Shown here piece after piece: positions 47,733 through 60,166 of a DNA stretch of 64,000 nucleotides. Made by a program: the position numbers and the translations under genes. Origin of the DNA: Ulva prolifera (lineage: Eukaryota > Chlorophyta > Ulvophyceae > Ulvales > Ulvaceae); assembly GCA_023078555.1 (NCBI GenBank), contig CM041200.1, positions 9,167,856 to 9,231,855 on the forward strand. Direction: 5' to 3'. Below the pieces are notes generated by a model. That model was not told where the DNA came from and ran no database searches. It saw only the letters and a program-made list of their open reading frames with translations. Each line of letters opens with the position of its first letter. Within the stretch, counting starts at the first letter, position 1.

Positions 47733-48120
47733 TGTTGTGAGACGAACATCTCACACTGGCACTCAGAAAATATCAGCCGAAAACATGTGTTGTCACTCAC
47801 TGACTCGGATGCATGCATGCTTGCTGACGCGAACCTTGCATGTCCACAATATACACTCCAAATGCGTGTCAGACAAATACATGAAGTTCGGGCAACACCG
47901 TTCACCACAATACGTTTGGTCGCAACTCGAACACTGCACCAGGCTCAAAGCATGCGGGGCAACCTTGAACGCTGCGACATGAACAGTCACGCGCTTGACG
48001 CGTCTACAGCTAGCTCAGCGGCGCACACCACGTCCATCAACACAATAATCACAGACGAGGACACCTATCTGTCCTCCTACCGAGATGCTGCCTAACAAGC
48101 ACTCGCACCGAGCCATCAGC
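47733..48120 (+). repeat. LTR3, left part (interrupted by CACTA B)
   Basis: Begins TGTTGTGAGACGAACATCTCAC, the same start as the LTRs at 22095 and 55249. The sequence then runs into CACTA B at 48121. The remainder of the LTR resumes at 63682, duplicated AGC included. It is either a solo LTR or the 5' LTR of an element extending beyond the window. Confidence 0.75.
48118..48120. other. Target-site duplication AGC, left of CACTA B
   Basis: AGC precedes the left terminus and recurs at 63682-63684. Confidence 0.85.
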
Positions 48121-48135
48121 CACTACAAGGATGGT
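48121..48135 (+). repeat. Terminal inverted repeat of CACTA B (low-coordinate end)
   Basis: CACTACAAGGATGGT followed by AGGCAGGTCGG, matching the right end of copy A in reverse complement. Confidence 0.95.
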
Positions 48136-48351
48136 AGGCAGGTCGGCGTGTACACTCGCGACACATGTTTTGCTCTCTGGCACATTCGCGCACTGTTCAC
48201 GCACTCTTCAAACACATTCCGTATCTGCGTGAAGTGCGTGCCAGAAGTGTAGGTGAGATGTGTTAGCGGAGTGTAGTGGTGGTGCGCACCTGCAGCGCAC
48301 CTCATCGAGGAAATGCACATGCCGCGACCGCGCTTTCACGCTCCTACGGAC

Positions 48352-48539
48352 AGCATATTAGTTGTGTTGTGGTGGTGCGCACCTGCAGCGCACCTCATGG
48401 AGCGAAATGCACATGCCGCGAACGCGCTTTCACGCTCCTATGAACAGCATATTTTTTGCTGGGCTGAGTGCGCTTGTCGTGCGCATTGTGCCGCCAGAGC
48501 CACTATCAGCCGAGCTCCACTGGAACGCGCATCTACACT
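48352..48539 (-). repeat. 94-bp subterminal repeats of CACTA B
   Basis: AGCATA landmarks at 48352 and 48446 give the same 94-bp period as copy A. The end coordinate is approximate. Confidence 0.6.
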
Positions 48540-48689
48540 CCTTCGGCGTGTACATGCTGGATGCACATCTCCTCTATACTGCGTGCCCTGCGCCACGCCC
48601 GTCGTTGCATTCGTAGCTGGCTCAAGGTGGCATACTCTCGCGGCTCTCGGGCAAATGCCACCTTTTAATAATGTCAATTGCACTGTAGC

Positions 48690-51590
48690 TTAAGAAGAAG
48701 CTTTGTATGCGCCAATGTGGTACAGGGCCCCAATCCGCGCAGCAGTGGACACAGCTGCAGGTGCGTATTCCGCCTCGTACGGAGTGCAAACGACGATGAC
48801 CGCAAAATTCCGAGACAGTATCCTAACCTGTTGTGCCCTGTTCCGAGCTGCGCGGTGCCCGAGGTCCTTGATCATATCTGTTGCTGGGGGGGTCTCTATA
48901 GCTACGGCGGTGTGGGATGCAGTATTTGCTTCACCACCAGCTGTCGTATGTACAGCGATAATCCCTGCGGTATCTGCAATAGTATCTGTGGTGACTTCAG
49001 CTGGACGAGTATACAATGATGCATTCTTGTAGGTCAATTATCTGGCATGCTTAAATGCTTCACACTTGCAGGCACCGTGTATGTAGACACCAAGACAGGG
49101 ACCATCCTTGTTGTGCCACAGATGACATGGGTGTATTTGTATGTATTCGATGTTGCTTTGCAACAGTAGGTGCACTAGTGAAGGACTGTGGGTACTAGCC
49201 ACGATCTAGCACTGTAACGTAACTTCCAGTCACAATCTAGCTGCAAACAGGCCTGGGCACCACCTTTACTGGCCGTGCAGTGTTCAGGATCTTTCATGTT
49301 TTTGCCGAATGTTTAAATGAGTTTGATGTTTAGCTTGGTGAGTGCTACTTTGAACCAGCCTTGAATGTTTGCGAATCTGCACTGACTGTGGCCACATGGT
49401 TGAAGAGCGTGGTTGAGTCCATGTACAGAACATGCGAATGCAGCATTCATGCATCATGGACCATGAGTCACAGGTGGTGGACATATCCCATTCGGAATAC
49501 CGTTGACCGCGATTCCAGTACACTACCAAAAACAAATACTGTCATGCACGGTCCTCCAAAGCAGAAGGCAGAATCATTACAACGACCTGCAGATCACATG
49601 CTATCAACGGCTGCGACTACGAGAGTGGGCCTGGATTGGCAGCTGCACCGGTCTTTGTTTCCTAGAGAACAGCTGTTGAATTGTCGGGTAGCGCAGGGAG
49701 CTGGGCACCCTAGCGAGCGTACAGAAACGACAGGAGAGAAGGACTCGGGTAACAATGTAGCACACAGTGGAATGACTGGAACAGGAGCGCCCCAATCGAC
49801 CAAAGGTAATTGTGTCGATCACAGCAAAACACTTGGAATATATGTGCCCAGGCCCATCCCTGCTTTGTGCTGTCCTCGCTACTGATAGCTCTGTGGAACT
49901 GTGGAATCGCGCTGCTCGTTGATCTCTGTACGGATCAGGGTGCAACATCCCGCGAGATCTGGCGATCTGTTGCGGGCATTGGGATTTGGCATGTATCATC
50001 CTCCGTCAATCCAATGCAGCAACATCGTGCTGCATGGATACGCAGACGTAGGTTGGCTGGCATGGTCTTTGACGCTGCACCCTTGGCGTGCGCAAGCGCA
50101 GACCAGCAGTATGCATGCGCCGCATGCATGACGTGTCATGCACTGAGCTGGCACTTCGCACTGCCAAAAGGCTGTGGCAAAAGGTGGCATGATACATGGG
50201 ATTGGTATGTGAGATCATACATGTTGAGGAATGCTAGTGGCACTTTTGGGCATGTGGAATTATGCACATGTAGCTGTATACATGCAGCTCATGTGCACAG
50301 CTGTGACGTGGTACATGCTGGCATTCTGAGTTATCCTTTGGTATACTTTCGCCTGGCTCAAGTTTGCAAGGCACTAGCCTGAGATACATACACATGTATC
50401 CACAGTTGGTGCCTGCATATCTGGAATATGTGTGCTTCTGAGCAGACAGATTTGGCCAATACAACAACAGCTGAACCGTTTGGCGCTGGCCCCCATAGTC
50501 GTCAAGGCCAGGCGTTCGAACTAGATTGTTAAAGAACTGGTAATAGCCAGGATCTACGTCCTCTTCTGGAGGAGGTTGCGCAGGGCAGTGGCTGAGTTCG
50601 CTGTCCGGCCAGAGTACCCCCCCTTCTCTAGTCAGCTCCCCGTGTTCTAAGTGCTGGCCCCAAGAGCAACCTATAAGCAACACCATCCTGCAATCACCTC
50701 AGCATTTTAGACCTTTGTGAAGTTGGCCTCGCCACAGGTATAAGAAGGAGCGGGACGGTGAAGCACACCCATCATCTAGATAAGCTTCAGTCTGAAGCAT
50801 CCACCTCAAGGTGGACGCCCCATCCCGATCCTCGACCTCAGAGGCGCGGATTGCCTCTCCCACAAATGAGGCCATCGTGCCGGAATCTTCAAACATCCAT
50901 CGTGGATGCTTCACGAGCACGCGGCATAGGAATTCATCAGGGGGGTCGTGCTCGGGTACTTCACTGGAGTCATGATGTGAAGCACCGATTCCCCCTTCCT
51001 GTCGCCGCAACATGTGGCGGTTCCGGAGAAAGTGGAACTGAAATTGACTGGCGTCTACGCCCACGTAGACGCCCGTCATCAGCCCTGTCAAGAACGGCAG
51101 GAACCTGCGGATCACATCCGTGCTCCGCAAGACCCACTGATTGCAGGCCGCAACGTTCTCCGCCAACTCTGTAGATGCACACGCACGGAGGTCCATGAAC
51201 AGATTGCATGTCGTATATATCTGCCATGGCCTCGAATATGTGCGGGGTGGGACGCCCATTGCGGGCAAGGTGCTGGATGGCGGAGTGGACGGTGTCCGCA
51301 ACCGACGGGGTCATGACCACATTCGGGCACTCGTATTTGCGCCCTTGAGCCTCGCACTTGTCCACATCAATGTCTTCCTGAACGTAGTACATGCCTCACC
51401 ATGCTCGGCCTTCTTGGGTCCATATCGCTACTGGTCTCTCCATAGCTGTGTCTCTGCCGGTCCATCCTGGGAATACATACTGCATCCTCGTCCCCTCCTC
51501 GTCTATCCGCACGGGGGCCTCTTGTATCAATCGCACAATATCGTACTTGCTTTTGTACCGTTTGGACGGTGCTTTCGAAAAACCCTGCAT
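48690..51590 (-). pseudogene. Third CACTA gene, copy B, frame-disrupted
   Basis: Homologue of 19302-21392. On the minus strand the start is the ATG at 51590 (MQGFSKAPSKRYKSKYD). The frame stops after 51396, resumes in another frame (MYYVQEDIDVDKCEAQ), and shifts again before NVAACNQWVLRSTDVIRRF (50699-51301). The following segment (50686 downward, HLEHGELTREGGVLWPD) is cut by the 790-bp insertion. The last conserved frame, 49037-48690, remains open. Protein divergence from copy A is clearly greater than in the transposase. Confidence 0.6.
49676..50465. mobile_element. ~790-bp insertion in CACTA B with 8-bp duplication
   Basis: Absent from copy A. AACAGCTG occurs at 49668-49675 and again at 50466-50473, once in copy A, so this is an insertion with an 8-bp target duplication (perhaps 9, GAACAGCTG against CAACAGCTG). 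Ends TTGAATTG and CAATACAA are imperfect inverted repeats. Size and duplication fit a non-autonomous hAT- or MULE-like element. A 190-codon frame at 49810-50382 is not recognised. Confidence 0.65.
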
Positions 51591-51929
51591 TGTGTGGACG
51601 GTCGCAATGGATCAGCCTAGGGAGAATGTCAAGTCGGCGTCAAAACCCTTCCTCTGGAATTACTGCGCGTCTGGTACGATGTTAACGTGATTGTCTTACT
51701 GCCTTTTTGGTGTGTCCTGATGATGGCTTGACGAGAGTAGCGCAACACATGCATGTACAGATCTGTAGAGCCCGATACCTCCTACGCGGCCTGGCACTGG
51801 GTGAATTAATAACTGGTTCGCTCGGCCAACCGTTATCCTTCAAACAGCCACACACCTAAAGTAGATTACACGTGTGTCGTTCATTTGGTGTCACTGCTGC
51901 ATGTATTACTCGGGGGCAGAAGTGTTGCA

Positions 51930-53060
51930 CAACTGCCAGTGTGGCAGTCTCTCCCGAGCAGCCCTCTTGCTGCACGACCCCGGACTCAAGCACAGATGCA
52001 TCACACATCGAATGTGTACAAAAATGGGCTGTTTGTGGGCCACCAAAAAATTTTGATGTCTGCTCTCCCGGGAAGGCTGCAGCCTACCATTATGTAGTCC
52101 AGACACAAGCTACCAGAGCTGATGTCTGCATATGCATCTAGCCGTGAACCTTGGCTAGGAATGCAGTGGATATGTTTGCCAGTAGATTGGTGAAAGAATT
52201 AATATGATAGCTTGAGAGTCCTGTCAGGATTGCACTGTTGCACGAGTGTGCGTGTTTGGCAAAATGCTGACACGATCCACAACTGTAGCAGTCTCTCCCG
52301 AGCAGCCCTCTTGCTGCACGACCCCGGACTCAAGCACAGATGCATCACACATCGAATGTGTACAAAAATGGGCTATTTGTGGGCCACCCAAAAAATTTCA
52401 CGTCTGCTCTCCCGGGAAGGCTGCAGCCTACCATTATGTAGTCCAGACACAAGCTGCCAGAGCTGATGCCTGCATATGCATCGAGCCGTGAACCTTGGCT
52501 AGGAATGCAGTGGATATGTTTGCCAGTAGATTGGTGAAAGAATAAATATGATAGCTTGACAGGCCGGTCAGGATTGCACTGTTGCACGAGTGTGCGTGTT
52601 TGGCAAAATGCTGGCACGATCCACAACTGTAGCAGTCTTTCCCGAGCAGCCCTCTTGCTGCACGACCACGGACTCAAGCACAGATGCATCACACATCGAA
52701 TGTGTAAAAAAATGGGCTGTTTGTGGGCCACCCAAAAAATTTCACGTCTGCTCTCCCGGGAAGGCTGCAGCCTACCATTATGTAGTCCAGACACAAGCTG
52801 CCAGAGCTGATGTCTGCATATGCATCGAGCCGTGAACCTTGGCTAGGAATGCAGTGGATATGTTTGTCAGTAGATTGGTGAAAGAATTAATATGATAGCT
52901 TGACAGGCCGGTCAGGATTGCACTGTTGCACGAGTGTGCGTGTTTGGCAAAATGCTGGCACGATCCACAACTGTAGCAGTCTTTCCCGAGCAGCCCTCTT
53001 GCTGCACGACCCCGGACTCAAGCACAGATGCATCACACATCGAATGTGTACCAAAATGGG
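51930..53060 (-). repeat. 344-bp tandem array in CACTA B
   Basis: GATGCATCACACATCGAATG recurs at 51995, 52339, 52683 and 53027, the same 344-bp period as copy A but one unit fewer. The units share changes not found in copy A, so each array has been homogenised separately. Confidence 0.9.
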
Positions 53061-55248
53061 CCTAATTCTCGGCACAAAGCAACAGCCACCCTGCACCTAT
53101 CGCTTTACACCGGCATGCCTACTTGACAGTTTTGCAGAAACACAAAAGAACCTTGTGTCATTTCTCTCGCGTGTCGGTACTGCCTGCGAGTCGATTGACC
53201 TAAGATCTAGCACAAACACCCCCTCAAACCGGGTGCCAGGTTTGGAGGGGTCCAACTTGTCAACTTTCACAAATTCGTGCAGCCGGCAAATACCCGGGTC
53301 TGCAGGCCGAACTCCCGGACCATGCTGGTCCACACTTGTGTACAGGTTAGCCACCCCCAGCCGCAAATCAGCTGGGTGCTGCCGATCGCAGCCCGGACGA
53401 TATGCCCCCTCCGGCAGTATACTACTCGTGAAAGTTGCACGCACAAAGTACAAAAACTGCCGTACATACACCTTCATTTCGGTGCGCCCGTCTGCATAAG
53501 CTACACTATATCGGATCAGGAACCACTGATTGTTCTTCCTGGTCTGCGTTTTGCACTGCACACTGCTCATTGTATCCCCGATTGGAAGGTCAGCCCGGGT
53601 GAACTTCTGCAACTCCACCTGAACTCCAGCCTTGCCCGCACCGAGGGGGCCTTCCAACCCCAGTTCATGCAGAATGATGCCCTCTCTTTCAGCAGCATCG
53701 GTGTCTTTGAACACTGGCCACCCGTCCTGTTGGAGGGTCGTGTCTTCAAAGAGGAGCAGAGGCAATCCCTTCATCAGCTGAGCATCCCCTGAAGCACCCG
53801 GGGTGGGGCTCCACAGCACCTCTCCCTTTTCCCCGGCATCTACCTTCTTGGGTGCTCCCAGTAGCAGCGCCTGGTCTGGGAGGGGCATGTCACGGGAACA
53901 CTGGCGACGTCTCTTGACGGCCCGCAGCGCTTCAGCCAATGACACACACTGACACCCGTCTGGAGTCAACTTCACCCGGCGGCATGCTAGGGTCAGTAGC
54001 CAATCGTGCACAAACAGCAGTTCAGGGTAGGCGGTACTGCGGTACTTCACCATTCGCTTTACGAGCTGAACCATGCGTTCCACCCAGAACTCTGACCACG
54101 TATAGCCAGGCCCACATGCCCGAACCCGGTCTGCCAGGTGCATGGCAGCAAGATGCAGCTTGTATGTCGTCAAAAATCTTCCCCCGTACGCCTGAATTCT
54201 CGAACATAATGGCAAATTGCTTTAGAGACGGCCGCGGCAGTCACACAAGCTTAACAAGTCTGCAATACGCATACGCAGCCGTTGCCACATCAGCTGTCTG
54301 TTTGCCCAGGCAAGTACAACTGCAGCGTGCGGACCTTCTCTACAATTCTCCCATACTCCAACAGATCTTTCTGTGCCTGCAATATTCGCTCTTCGGTGTG
54401 TTGCCCATCATGCCACATGAAATAAAGGACCGAGGACCGCAGCAGTGTCCACTGCTCGTCGAAAGCCTTCTTCAGCCCGAGATGCTCTCGTTTCCACGGT
54501 AGGTCGTGGAGCAGGAACATGGAGAATGTCTCTGTGAATGCCAGCCATTCCTCCATCATCCACAGTCCTCTATACCTGCACCAGCAGCAAACAGTAGAGT
54601 TCATCGACACACTGTGGGGCACGCAGTGCAACAGCAACGATTGCTGCACAGAAGCTGCATGTCGAGACACCGACAGAGTTGGCTGGAGACCCACCGAATC
54701 AAGTCGGTGTACGGCTTGCCAAACAACTCTGTCACCAGAATTTCAGATCCCTTTTTTGAGATGTGTTGCCGGATGTAAGTCGGGAGAACATGTCTTCCAG
54801 AAGACACCTGCCTCAGCCACATGCGCCAGAAATCCTTGAGGATGCCCAGTAAGAAGATGTGCGCAATCCCGTATCGAAAGAAATGACACGGGCTGCACAC
54901 TTAAGATTAAGCAATCAGTACTGCACGTCCTTGCAGGAAACATGTACAGATTCTGGAAGACAGTCCAGACAGCAAGAGTCATACTTCACGTACGAGAGGC
55001 TCTGGAACATCGGTTCTCCGCGAGCTCCGAGCTCCTTCTGCATCTGGTTGGCCCAGTCCTCCCGCTGGGTCTGATCCTTCTTTTCGACTGCTTCCAGTGA
55101 TGGGTGCAGCACCTGGTCTTGATATAGTTTTGCCTTTCTACCGCCCATCTTGATTTCAAGGTCGCTTAGCTTCAGCACATTTTCTGTCAGCCAGGTACTT
55201 GAGGCGACATCGATGGGATCAGTGAAGGCAGTCCTCGCAAGGTAACGC

Positions 55249-56044
55249 TGTTGTGAGATATCTCTCACACTAGCGCATGCTGGCACAATTAACACCTTTT
55301 CTTATATGCGCAGCGGCTTGTCCAGCCATGTGGACGGTCGCACACGCATAGCTTTTGAATTACCGATCGAGTTGTACACAGTATGATCACACGTACGCTC
55401 AGTAGGCTTACGTGCCTGCACTCGCCACGTGTGACTGCACGCGTCCACCAGCCTTACGTGCACATTGCATCAGCACTGTGTACAGCCTTCTCCCGGCACA
55501 ATGTGTCCCGTCATAGGCTTATTATGGCTTTATGCGGCTAGCCGAATCGTTACTGCACATATTACGTCTTACTGTGTGCATTACCGCCGTTACACAGGGT
55601 CCGCCCGGCGGGCTCCAGGGTTGGCATGCACGATAATATCTGTACAGCCACCCAGAGCTGCCCACAAATTACGTGCGCTGCCTTGCTTACACTCATCTCA
55701 GGCTCTGTGAGCCACAATTTAAGATCTCCCGCGCTTATGCGGGATCTGGGATCAGTGTGGCAGTTATGCGGCACGATTCGGCGAGGCCAGCTTTGACAGG
55801 GGGATTGACCTGGGCGCACACACCCCGGTATTTATACCGAGCGCTTGCTGGGACCAGACACGCTTTACAGTAGTCTGGTTGGGGCGCCTTCCATTCCTGC
55901 ACTGGCACGTCGCATCCCTGCGTGTGAGTGTACCCCTGCTCTGTGCCTATACAGCCCTCGTGCTGCGGCAATCTTGGCCCATCACCGTTTCTACTTACTG
56001 CCATCGAGGTCTGTTACCCAAGACCAGACCAATAGGTCTCAACA
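55249..56044 (+). repeat. 5' LTR of LTR2 element
   Basis: 796 bp, starts TGTTGTGAGATATCTCTCAC, ends TCTCAACA. It is followed by GGTATCGATTCTGCTAAG, as after LTR1. Confidence 0.9.
55827..55838 (+). promoter_or_regulatory. TATA-like promoter core in LTR2
   Basis: GGTATTTATACC, followed by CTTGCTGGGA, shared with the other LTRs. Confidence 0.65.
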
Positions 56045-56098
56045 GGTATCGATTCTGCTAAGTTCCCTGGCCTGATTAACTCGACCGAGGCGCTGCAG

Positions 56099-57277
56099 AT
56101 GGCTGGCGACGACGTCACAATGGGCGACACCGCGATTACGTGGGAAACAGCTCGCGACTCGCTGGTCTCTCCGTCTGAGTGCAATTATTCGCTTGACCAA
56201 TCCCAGAATCCGGGGCTGTCTGCGTTTCCCCAGTCGGATTTGGATTATATCAGGCGGCTGTTCAGTATGTTGTCGTGGTTACAGTCGTTGTTAGTGGCGA
56301 GCGCGGCCGAGTTTGACAAATCTGCGTTCCAGACTGTGAGTAGAGACGCGCGTCAACTGTTCGTCGAGTCTGCCCTGTCTGCTGATGAAGTGCCATTCCA
56401 GCCACTTGAGCGTAAGCAGTCGGTTGAGGTGCTCAAGCGTGCATTGAAGCCGGCTACGGCGTTTACATGCGGCACGGAGTGGGGCCCTTGCGCTGGCCCG
56501 GTGCGTGATCTGCTCAGCCCGGCCGCTATGACCCTTATGGTCTGGCTAGGCCCGAAGTTTGCCCAGCCGTTGCTGGATATGGCCTATGCGTTTGCTTCTG
56601 ATTACAAGAGCTTTGCGCTGGCGTTTCTGTCTTGTCCCGTCAAGAATGACCACTTAGGGTTGCTGGGCGCAAAGGAGAGGACCTTGAAGCTCCGAACCTC
56701 GTCTGCCGTGACCAGCCACGGAGCAGCCATTGTTAGCTTGGCCAAGGCGGCCGAGCCTATCATTCATGACATTACTGACGCAGTCTGGCACGCGTTTACA
56801 AGTGCAAAGTATTGTGTTAAGAACGTGTCCGAGCTGTTTCCCACGGCGCACGTATCCGAGATTACCAAGGCTGAGGCGCTTCAGTACCGAGATTGCTCGG
56901 CCAGCGTCGCAGCGCAGGTGCAGACCGTCTTACCCATTACATCATCTCTGCCAGAATGCAACCCAAATTTTGCAGACGATCAGTCTCACAATTGGTTTCG
57001 TAGCGCACAGTATACGTTTTCAGCCATTAAAATGCCCACAGCCGCCGCTCTACGCGGTGACCCTTTGTCAGAGCTGCGGTGGCACAAGTTTCAGAGTGAC
57101 GTTTTGCATGCGCGTTCGAATTGTCGACAGCTTTCTGAGCGCCAGGTTATTCAACACATCACGACCACATTTTCACGCACTGACCAGCATTTCTCGGCAG
57201 CGCAAGAGGCCGCTCTGAATCCGTCGTGCACGCTTAGACAGTGGCTTGAGGTCATACGTGATTATTTTACGTCATAC
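56099..57277 (+). pseudogene. gag of LTR2 element, 3'-truncated
   Basis: The ATG at 56099 opens MAGDDVTMGDTAITWETA. The protein aligns along its length with the gag at 23208 (DLDYIRRLFSMLSWLQ, WFRSAQYTFSAIKMP, LSELRWHKFQSDVLHAR) and has no frameshift where that gag does. It runs into 3' LTR sequence at about 57278 and so lacks the zinc knuckle. It gives the reference for locating the deletion in the other gag. Confidence 0.8.
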
Positions 57278-57453
57278 GTCTGGTTGGGGCGCCTTCCATT
57301 CCTGCACTGGCACGTCGCATCCCTGCGTGTGAGTGTACCCCTGCTCTGTTTGTGCCTATACAGCCCTCGTGCTGCGGCAATCTTGGCCCATCACCGTTTC
57401 TACTTACTGCCATCGAGGTCTGTTACCCAAGACCAGACCAATAGGTCTCAACA
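57278..57453 (+). repeat. 3' LTR remnant of LTR2 element
   Basis: Matches 55873-56044 except for a 4-base addition (TTTG) in a CTGTG context. It retains the true 3' end TCTCAACA next to the AACGC duplication. Confidence 0.9.
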
Positions 57454-59794
57454 AACGCCCATCATCCTTCTGGAGGTAACCTAGTGGTACGCGAGGATGG
57501 TCCCCAGAGTTGTCAACAGCAGCCAATTCATGTGGATGCAACGTCTGACCTGCCATTGGTGCACAGTGGCCAGCTGCGGCATAACATGGGACCCTCTGTA
57601 CCATTCCAGCATCAAACTCCAACCACCTGCATACATACGGCAGCTGTGTCTGCAGATACACCAGGTGGGGTCTCAAGTGTAGCCCCGGCACGCGCCTGGA
57701 TCTGGAATATCCGCCTTCCAGTCTACACAGCAACGTACCGGACAGTGTTGGCTTCGTGGTTGTGGGCCCCCGACATCGCACACGCAAAGCAGGCATTCGG
57801 CCCGGTATGATGCAAGCCGACTGTTAACAGTTAATTAACTTGGTCATGAACGGGATGTCTCCCTGTGCACACACAAGAACCGGCCACACTTTCAGCAGCT
57901 GTGGCCCGCCAACATCGACCAGGAGAGGTGTGGAACCCTGTCGGCCTGTAGGTTTACTCAGTGTGAGAGACTGCTCAACAGGAGTGGAATGTCGTTGAAG
58001 TCAGTAGGCATGTACAGCAACACCACACCTGGATCATGTTTCTCAAAGAATTCTATGATGGGGGCCATGACATCATGGTAAGACCCAGGCTCTGTTGGTC
58101 CTTGGACGATGCACACCGGGGACCATGTTATATTCGTGGCTTGCAAACCCTCTGGTGCATCAGTCAACTTCAGCCCACAAGCCAACGTACCGTACACTTT
58201 GTTGGTGTAGATCTAGACACCATTCCCCCCTGCAGGAACCGGTGGCATTGTCACACTATAGCTAGAGCTAGGCAGCAATTGCAACTACATGCCGTATTAC
58301 TGGCCCATGGCCAGGTCAGGTGCACCGTACCCACTGAGAACGGAATCACAATTTCATTCTCCTCAACGGAGGGGTTGCTGAGCTTGTTGCCTATAGCGGC
58401 GTCTACGTGCTGTCCGGCGGGGCTGCTCAAAAAAGATGCAGGGTCTTGGTAGGCCTGTTTTCGCTGCTCACGGTATGCATCGAGGTCTTCCAATACTGGA
58501 TCCAGAAGGTCCAATACCGTTGCCCGTACATCAAAGCAGTAAATATTCCGCTTGGGGAACACCCCACCAGTTTCAGAAATGTCAAAACGCCGGTAGCCAC
58601 AGCCTTCAGCAGCACACACTGCATCTGCATTTCCAAGATACTGAGCCGGATCCATTGTTGGAAAGACAGTCCAACACTTGTCACATATGTGTTTAGTACA
58701 TGTGGTGCTTGATTCCACGTCCAATTACGCCTTCACCATGTGATATGATGCTGGGTAGAAATCTCCAGGCGGCAAGATCAGGTGGTGCATCATCGCACAG
58801 TACTGATCAATCACTGTGTCTGTGACCCTGTGATCGTTCTTCATCGTCGCCAACCAGTAACAGGCCTGCACAACGGTGATGGCGTGCCCCGGTGTGATGG
58901 GATCCCCTTGGTGGGCACACAACCATGCTCCTGTCCCCTTCTTAGGCGGTCGACAACCCTGTTGTGCAGCATGGACTTCCTGCAACCGCCGTTGCGCCGG
59001 AGCCAGATGGACACCGATGGGCCTAGGTGCATACACACCCTGATCGGCTGCGGCCTCACGAGCTCTTGACCCGGTAATGGGCCACGATCGCCAGCTGGCC
59101 GAGGGGCGATGTCATCCTCGTCTTCCTCATCCAGGTCCTCTAGCCCGCCTCGGGCTCTCCAGTCATCATCTCCGATCAACTCCTGCAACAACACAGTTGT
59201 AGCGACATGCGTCCATGCCCACTCGGTCATGCATATGCACCGGTGCTAGAGAGGTGCCTCTCTGATGTACTGCTCTCGCATGGACTTGTGCAACTCAGCT
59301 GCGGGATGGGGGTGTCACACCTCATAGGCAGCATTGAAGGCAGTCGCCCTTGCCATAGTGATTAAATCGGCCTCTTCAGCTGTGTAATACACAGGTGCAT
59401 CTGCCTCAGTGCCTAGCACCCAATCTTCCGTGCATTCTGGCATGCTGTACGAGTATGCCTCTGGGGAGCCGGAGCCAGCTGCAGCAGCAGGCTCGTCTTG
59501 CAGAGATGCCCCCAATTGCAAGGGCAGCCTCGTGTCGCAGCCGGCAAATGGACCGCCTACGTCGGTGTCGGTATGCAGGGCCACACCCAGGGCAGCTGGG
59601 CACTCGTGCCGCGTTGCATGCGCTCTGCTAGAGGGCGCGAAAGGAGTGTGACAGTGCTTGCATCTGTACCTCTGAGCACCATTTGCGTCAGGGTCACTGT
59701 AAATACCTTTCTGCGCAAGACTGAACTCCATGTCAGCCTTTGTCCTCCTAACACGTTTCGCCATGGGCTCCGTCGCTACGTGATCGGCCTGCAT

Positions 59795-60166
59795 ACTTGA
59801 ACGGTTGCGGATGCAGGTGGTGCGAGCGGCGATTAATCGTAAAACGCAATTGTACTGGCTCCACTGTGCTCCATATCAAACGCTTCCAATCACCAAGAGG
59901 CTAATTATAATATCATCTTTCTCACCCGATCCGTGATGCGCACGACAGAGCACTCGCCTTGCATCTTTGGCCCACAGTCCAGTGACTTCATCAAAGCTGG
60001 TCGTGGCGACTAGAGGCTTCAGTCACTAGTCGCCACGAACACGGTCCCGCATTCGAATCGTCAGCTACGTACACTGATCCCGCATGTACACATTACCACC
60101 GATCAACTGCCACCGCTCACTGTCCCACAACCCAGTTCAAGGAAACTTTTCATCGGCGTAGGCATC
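59795..60166. promoter_or_regulatory. Divergent intergenic region, CACTA B
   Basis: Counterpart of 12582-12953, separating transposase (minus) and accessory gene (plus). Confidence 0.6.
60001..60038. repeat. Hairpin in the divergent promoter region, CACTA B
   Basis: TCGTGGCGACTAG pairs with CTAGTCGCCACGA (13 bp, 12-base loop). The stem is two base pairs longer than in copy A. Confidence 0.8.

Larger units (their letters stand above)
55249..57453 (+). mobile_element. Internally deleted LTR retrotransposon (LTR2 element) in CACTA B
   Basis: Flanked by a 5-bp target duplication AACGC (55244-55248 and 57454-57458); copy A has the empty site. It contains a full 5' LTR, gag, and only the last ~176 bp of the 3' LTR. 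Everything between mid-gag and late 3' LTR, including pol, is deleted. Gag is related to that of the LTR1 element. Confidence 0.92.
53097..59794 (-). pseudogene. Tnp2-type transposase, copy B, split by an LTR element
   Basis: Exon 1 (59794-59315) is open through the point where copy A has its TAG, with the same zinc finger (CKHCHTPFAPSSRAHATRHEC). All later homologous blocks are present: CDKCWTVFPTMDP near 58680, SPVCIVQGPTEPGSYHDVM near 58100, LLHDLPWKREH near 54510 and the final block 54215-53097 (FWVERMVQLVKRMVKYRS). The LTR element at 55249-57453 sits inside the exon encoding GYLQKDDGR...ARTAFTDPIDVASS and destroys it. Apart from that insertion no clear disabling change was seen. Confidence 0.85.

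Noticed and set aside
47700-48095. 131-codon frame within LTR3 left part
   Set aside because: It lies in LTR sequence, resembles no known protein and ends just before CACTA B.
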